Positions 60,564 through 64,000 of a stretch of DNA of 64,000 nucleotides are shown piece by piece. The position numbers and the translations under genes are program-made. The DNA is from Pseudomonas gregormendelii (GTDB lineage Bacteria > Pseudomonadota > Gammaproteobacteria > Pseudomonadales > Pseudomonadaceae), in assembly GCF_017114825.1 (NCBI RefSeq), contig NZ_JADEVO010000034.1, positions 1-64,000 on the forward strand, in the 5' to 3' direction. The notes beneath the pieces are model-generated. The model worked only from the letters and a program-made list of their open reading frames with translations, was not told where the DNA came from and did no database searches. How positions within the stretch are numbered: the stretch's first letter is position 1; each line of letters opens with the position of its first letter.

Positions 60564-60579
60564 AGCAAGGCTCGGGCCA
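60564..60579 (-). promoter_or_regulatory. Sigma54 (-24/-12) promoter of the monooxygenase gene
   Basis: On the minus strand TGGCCCGAGCCTTGCT fits TGGCAC-N5-TTGCT with one change, and the GG and GC elements are at the right distance. The transcript would begin about 34 nt before the start codon. Confidence 0.75.
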
Positions 60580-60642
60580 CCTTTATGAGAGGCCCGTTGC
60601 AGAGCGGCTGAAGCAATACGGACGAGGCTTTGACTCGGGGCT

Positions 60643-60682
60643 GTGTCACGATTTCGGGAAGGGTGGATGACAGAGTGTCACG
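60643..60682. promoter_or_regulatory. Putative activator (UAS) repeats
   Basis: GTGTCACG occurs at 60643-60650 and again at 60675-60682, 32 bp apart or three helical turns. They lie about 80-115 bp upstream of the sigma54 promoter, where an AcoR-type activator would bind. Confidence 0.5.
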
Positions 60683-60764
60683 CGGCGCATGGGGCGCTCT
60701 CGGTCGGCTTTTCCTATAAGCTGGCAACAGCCCCGTGTCCTGACCGTAGCGGAGAACAAGAACA

Positions 60765-62654
60765 ATGAAGCCGGCCTTTATCAACGCCCATGCACAACAG
60801 GTGCTGCAAGCTGTACAGGGCATCCCTGCCAGCCATGGCCATACGACTGACCTGGCTATTACCCGGTCATGGCGTCGTTGCCTGGATCAGCATCAGCTCG
60901 ATCCCGCCAGCCGCCGCGCGCCGAATGTAGTTGAGCACCCACGCCTGCTGGATCACCGCGCGCCCCTGGAACACATCATCTCCGTAGCGCACTGGCAGAT
61001 GACCAGCCTGCACCACCAACTGGGGGGTGACGGCCACGTGGTGCTACTCACCGATGCTCGTGGTGTGGCGATTGACAGCGTGTTCAACGAATCCGAACGA
61101 GTCGAATTCCAGCGTTCCGGACTGTGGCTTGGTTCGGTGTGGAGCGAGGATTGCGAGGGCACCAACGGTGTCGGCACCTGCCTGGTCGAGCGACAGCACG
61201 TTACCATCCGTCGTGATCAGCACTTCCGTGGCAAGCACGCCGGCTTGACGTGTTCGGCCAGCCCCATATTCGATGCGAGCGGAGAGTTGCTCGCCGTTCT
61301 TAACCTCTCATCCGTGCGCGAGGAACCGGGTCTTCAGCAGCACTTCAAAGCCATGGCGTTGACCAACCTCACAGCCAACTTGATCGAGAGCTGTTATTTC
61401 CTGGGGCATGATCCGCAACGGTACTTGCTGCGTTTTCACCCTGAAGCAGGCTTCGTCGGGCTGCTGGGCGAAGGGCTGCTCAGCTTTGACGAAAGTGCCT
61501 GTATCCGTTCAGTCAATCATGCTGCGCTGAACCTGCTGGGCCTCAGCCGTGAGCAGGTGGTGGGGCAATCGCTGACGATGCTGCTGGAGACGCCTATCGA
61601 TCAGGTGATGAGTCAAGCCAGCTCGCAACCGAGTGTCTGCTGGCCAATGCGCCTTCTGGACGGACGCCAGTTCTACGGACAGTTGCGAGAGCCCTTGCGC
61701 CATGCGCCTCTCGTCACTCCTGCAACTGCCCCGATCAACGACGTGCACGTGTGCCTGGAAGACCCGCGCCTGCAACGTGGCTTTGCTCGCGCATTACGAG
61801 TTCTGGAACGTGACGTACCGGTGTTTCTACAGGGCGAAACCGGTACCGGCAAAGAAGCCTTTGCCGCAGCGCTGCATCGCGCCAGTTCCAGAGCCAGTCA
61901 ACCGTTTGTGGCGATCAATTGTGCGGCCATTCCAGAAACGCTGATCGAGAGCGAGCTGTTCGGCTATCGCGGTGGCAGCTTCACCGGCGCACGCAAGGAC
62001 GGGATGATCGGCAAGCTGGAGCAGGCCCATGGCGGCATTCTGTTCCTTGATGAAATAGCCGATATGCCACTCGCGTTACAGACCCGGCTGCTGCGTGTGC
62101 TGGAGGAGCGTCAGGTGGTGCCCCTGGGCGGCGCTACGGCACGTGCGCTCGACATACGGCTCATCTGTGCCAGCCACCAGGATCTGCAAGCCTGTGTGGC
62201 CGAGGGGCGTTTTCGCGAAGATCTGTTTTATCGCGTCGCCGGCTTCGCCGTGCAGCTGCCGCCGTTGCGTGAGCGTTCAGACAAGGGCCGGTTGCTCGAC
62301 CTGCTGCTGCGCGAAGAGTCAAAAGGTACAAGGATTCGCCTGGAGACAGGTGTGAGAGATCGCTTGCTGACGCATCCCTGGCCGGGCAATGTCCGTCAAC
62401 TGCGCACGTGCCTGCGCACACTGGTCGCATTGGCGCTGGAGGGCCGTGTCACTCTGGAAGACGTGGCCGAATTGCTGCCGGCAGCGCCTGCCGTGTTGGC
62501 CGAGAACCCACTGGGAGTGTCGGAACGGCAGACGCTGCTGACGTTGATTGAGGCGGAACACTGGCACGTCGCTCGTGTTGCCGCCCGATTGGGGATTAGC
62601 CGCAATACGCTGTATCGCAAACTTCGCCAGCATGGGATTTCACGACCTGGTTGA
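60765..62654 (+). CDS. Sigma54-dependent activator, AcoR-like
   Basis: A 629-residue regulator with an N-terminal GAF-type sensor (about 60-215), a PAS-like segment (235-310), an AAA+ domain and a C-terminal Fis-type HTH. The Walker A is GETGTGKE (357-364) and Walker B GGILFLDE (423-430). The sigma54-contact loop reads GSFTGA (404-409) in place of the common GAFTGA. It probably activates the divergent monooxygenase gene in response to an unknown effector. It does not appear connected to the steroid regulon. Confidence 0.87.
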   Translation: MKPAFINAHAQQVLQAVQGIPASHGHTTDLAITRSWRRCLDQHQLDPASRRAPNVVEHPRLLDHRAPLEHIISVAHWQMTSLHHQLGGDGHVVLLTDARGVAIDSVFNESERVEFQRSGLWLGSVWSEDCEGTNGVGTCLVERQHVTIRRDQHFRGKHAGLTCSASPIFDASGELLAVLNLSSVREEPGLQQHFKAMALTNLTANLIESCYFLGHDPQRYLLRFHPEAGFVGLLGEGLLSFDESACIRSVNHAALNLLGLSREQVVGQSLTMLLETPIDQVMSQASSQPSVCWPMRLLDGRQFYGQLREPLRHAPLVTPATAPINDVHVCLEDPRLQRGFARALRVLERDVPVFLQGETGTGKEAFAAALHRASSRASQPFVAINCAAIPETLIESELFGYRGGSFTGARKDGMIGKLEQAHGGILFLDEIADMPLALQTRLLRVLEERQVVPLGGATARALDIRLICASHQDLQACVAEGRFREDLFYRVAGFAVQLPPLRERSDKGRLLDLLLREESKGTRIRLETGVRDRLLTHPWPGNVRQLRTCLRTLVALALEGRVTLEDVAELLPAAPAVLAENPLGVSERQTLLTLIEAEHWHVARVAARLGISRNTLYRKLRQHGISRPG

Positions 62655-62715
62655 GTGCGCAATCGCTGGGTCTGGCGTGGATATCTGGAAGAATATCGGC
62701 CGTTGGTTTGAGTAC

Positions 62716-62741
62716 AAAAAGGCCCCTGGCTAGCCTTTTTT
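62716..62741. terminator. Bidirectional intrinsic terminator
   Basis: AAAAAGGC...GCCTTTTTT lies between the ends of the convergent AcoR-like and LysR genes and carries A/T tracts suited to both directions. Confidence 0.8.
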
Positions 62742-62751
62742 CGTTCGGAGT

Positions 62752-63630
62752 TTATTCAACGCCGGTCTTGACCTGCTCACTAATCAGTTGCGCCAGTATC
62801 CGCACCGGTTCGGTGAAAGACTGTCGAGACCTGTGCACGAGCCCGATATCACGGTGGAAGGTAAGCTGTCCAAGATCGAGCGCTCGGACACCTGCGGGCC
62901 ATTCCTGTTGGTTTGCCGTCTGCGGCACCAGCGCTACACCCACGCCATTTTCCACTAGCTTGACGATCGCCTCGAGCTCATCCAGTTCGCAAACTTCCCG
63001 CAAAGTGAAATGCATCTGACGCAGGAATCGATCCACCTGCCGCCCCCCAAATGACGATCGGTCATAGCGAATGAACGGTTGGCTGGACAGTAGTTCTGAC
63101 CAGTCTTCTCCCGTTACATCGCGCGGGACAATCAGTCGGTAAGGTTCAAGAGCGAGCGTTGTCCAGCGCAGATCGCTCTGGAGCGAGAAGGGTGGCCGAA
63201 TGATTGCGGCCATGTCGATCTCGCCGGCATCCACGAGGTTCACCAACTCCATCGATAGTCCCGGGATTACACGTGTGCGGCACTGCGGGCACTGTTGGTG
63301 AAACCTGGCTAACGCGTCCGGTAAAAAGGATCGCTGCACGGAAGCGATAGCACCGATGTTCACCAGGACGCTTGCAGGAAGTCCGACGGTGGTGGAACCC
63401 AGATTGTCGTAAAGGCGCAGCAACTCCTGCGCTTGCAGGAGTATTTGGTGGCCCATCCTGTTGAGGTGGGCCGAGCGTCCCTTCCTGTCGAATATCTCAA
63501 AGCCGAGTTCGGCTTCCAGGCGGTGAATCTGCGCGCTCACCGCTGCCTGGGTCAGGCCGATCTTATTCCCGGCAGCGGCAAAAGTACCTTCCCGAGCAAC
63601 GGCGATAAGTGTCTTGAGTTCTTTAATCAT
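62752..63630 (-). CDS. LysR-family transcriptional regulator
   Basis: A 292-residue LysR regulator with an N-terminal winged HTH (residues 1-60, LTQAAVSAQIHRLEAELG) and a C-terminal periplasmic-binding-like effector domain. It diverges from a VOC-family gene at 63834, and LysR proteins usually regulate such neighbours. The effector is unknown. Confidence 0.87.
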   Translation of the reverse strand: MIKELKTLIAVAREGTFAAAGNKIGLTQAAVSAQIHRLEAELGFEIFDRKGRSAHLNRMGHQILLQAQELLRLYDNLGSTTVGLPASVLVNIGAIASVQRSFLPDALARFHQQCPQCRTRVIPGLSMELVNLVDAGEIDMAAIIRPPFSLQSDLRWTTLALEPYRLIVPRDVTGEDWSELLSSQPFIRYDRSSFGGRQVDRFLRQMHFTLREVCELDELEAIVKLVENGVGVALVPQTANQQEWPAGVRALDLGQLTFHRDIGLVHRSRQSFTEPVRILAQLISEQVKTGVE

Positions 63631-63833
63631 TCACAAATATTAATTGTGTTTCTGAGAAATTTATATTGATTTTTTTGTTTCGTCAGGCGGACTACGATGA
63701 GCCTATCCCCGGCAACTGCCTGAACCTTCGAGTCGATGCCCAGGGGACGACGAACAGTGAAGCGCCGCGAAACAACGACGATCAGCGTTCATACGCTCTG
63801 TCCTTCACCAACAAAAATTGTATTGGAGTTCTG

Positions 63834-64000
63834 ATGAGCCTCTCGCCTTTCCACCTCGCAATCCCGGTTTACGATCTCGCTGGTGCACGCACATTTTACG
63901 GCGAAGTGTTCGGCCTCGAAGAAGGCCGTTCCAGCAACCAATGGGTCGACTTCAACTTTTATGGGCACCAACTGGTGATTCACGAACACCCGAAAACTGC
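63834..64000 (+). CDS. VOC-family (glyoxalase/dioxygenase-like) protein, 3'-truncated by window end
   Basis: The first 55 codons of a VOC-superfamily protein, starting at an ATG with TTGGAG upstream. The opening FHLAIPVYDLAGARTFYGEVFG contains the metal-binding His at position 7 typical of glyoxalase-fold proteins, and HQLVIHEH follows. The rest lies outside the window. It is divergent from the LysR gene, which may control it. Confidence 0.75.
   Translation, partial: MSLSPFHLAIPVYDLAGARTFYGEVFGLEEGRSSNQWVDFNFYGHQLVIHEHPKT

Noticed and set aside
1..64000. tRNA, rRNA, riboswitch or CRISPR array
   Set aside because: I saw no cloverleaf-like sequence, rRNA segment, known riboswitch core or spaced repeat array, though a covariance-model search was not possible.

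Overview
The window looks like a Pseudomonas chromosome, probably of the P. fluorescens/putida type: it is GC-rich and carries Pseudomonas-style REP palindromes, for example at 141-240, 10405-10494, 17288-17374 and 21147-21229. About 49 kb (784-50660) form one accessory catabolic region for steroid degradation by the 9,10-seco pathway. The gene content points to bile acids or a related hydroxylated, carboxylated steroid. The assignments come from reading protein motifs and gene order; no database search was run.

Layout. (1) 1-125 is the 3' end of an IS3-family element. (2) 784-10373 holds an MFS transporter, then an operon of an OYE-like flavoenzyme, an acyl-CoA synthetase, a metallo-beta-lactamase-fold protein, a DUF1302 barrel, and a thiolase-like aldolase next to a DUF35-MaoC hydratase. 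(3) 10662-14095 is a YCF48-like propeller plus an RND/MMPL transporter. (4) 14243-25304 holds a LuxR regulator, hsdA (3alpha-HSDH), hsaF-hsaG-hsaE, a 7alpha-HSDH-like SDR, hsaA, kshB and fadD3. (5) 25399-34180 holds a second DUF1302, a second OYE-like enzyme, hsaD, two SDRs with a BaiE-like dehydratase, and an acyl-CoA dehydrogenase pair. (6) 34380-47963 is a long run: hsaC, ipdA, ipdB, an ECH, ipdC, echA20, an ACAD pair, fadA6, a ChsB1-like SDR, ipdF, a MaoC protein, a thiolase and a second LuxR regulator. (7) 48065-50660 is a DUF1329 protein and kshA. From about 50.8 kb the content is ordinary: a BdlA-type chemoreceptor, a photolyase/DUF2256/SDR/DUF3833 group, a nemR-nemA-DJ-1 electrophile module, a sigma54-activated flavin monooxygenase, a LysR regulator and a truncated VOC protein.

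Working model. Acyl-CoA synthetase, ACAD pairs, MaoC/DUF35 hydratases, an aldolase and a thiolase shorten the side chain. HsdA and the 7alpha-HSDH-like SDR oxidise ring hydroxyls. KshAB with a KstD encoded elsewhere opens ring B. HsaA, HsaC, HsaD and HsaE-G degrade rings A and B. FadD3, IpdF, EchA20, IpdC, IpdAB, ACADs and FadA6 degrade rings C and D. No kstD and no HsaB-type flavin reductase is visible in the window.

The most notable find is a repeated 18-bp imperfect dyad, TAGTC-N6-GACGATG. It sits upstream of nearly every operon in the steroid region, on both strands, usually 50-120 bp before the start codon, and I saw none outside the region. The two LuxR proteins have almost identical C-terminal DNA-binding domains, which makes them the obvious candidates for reading it.
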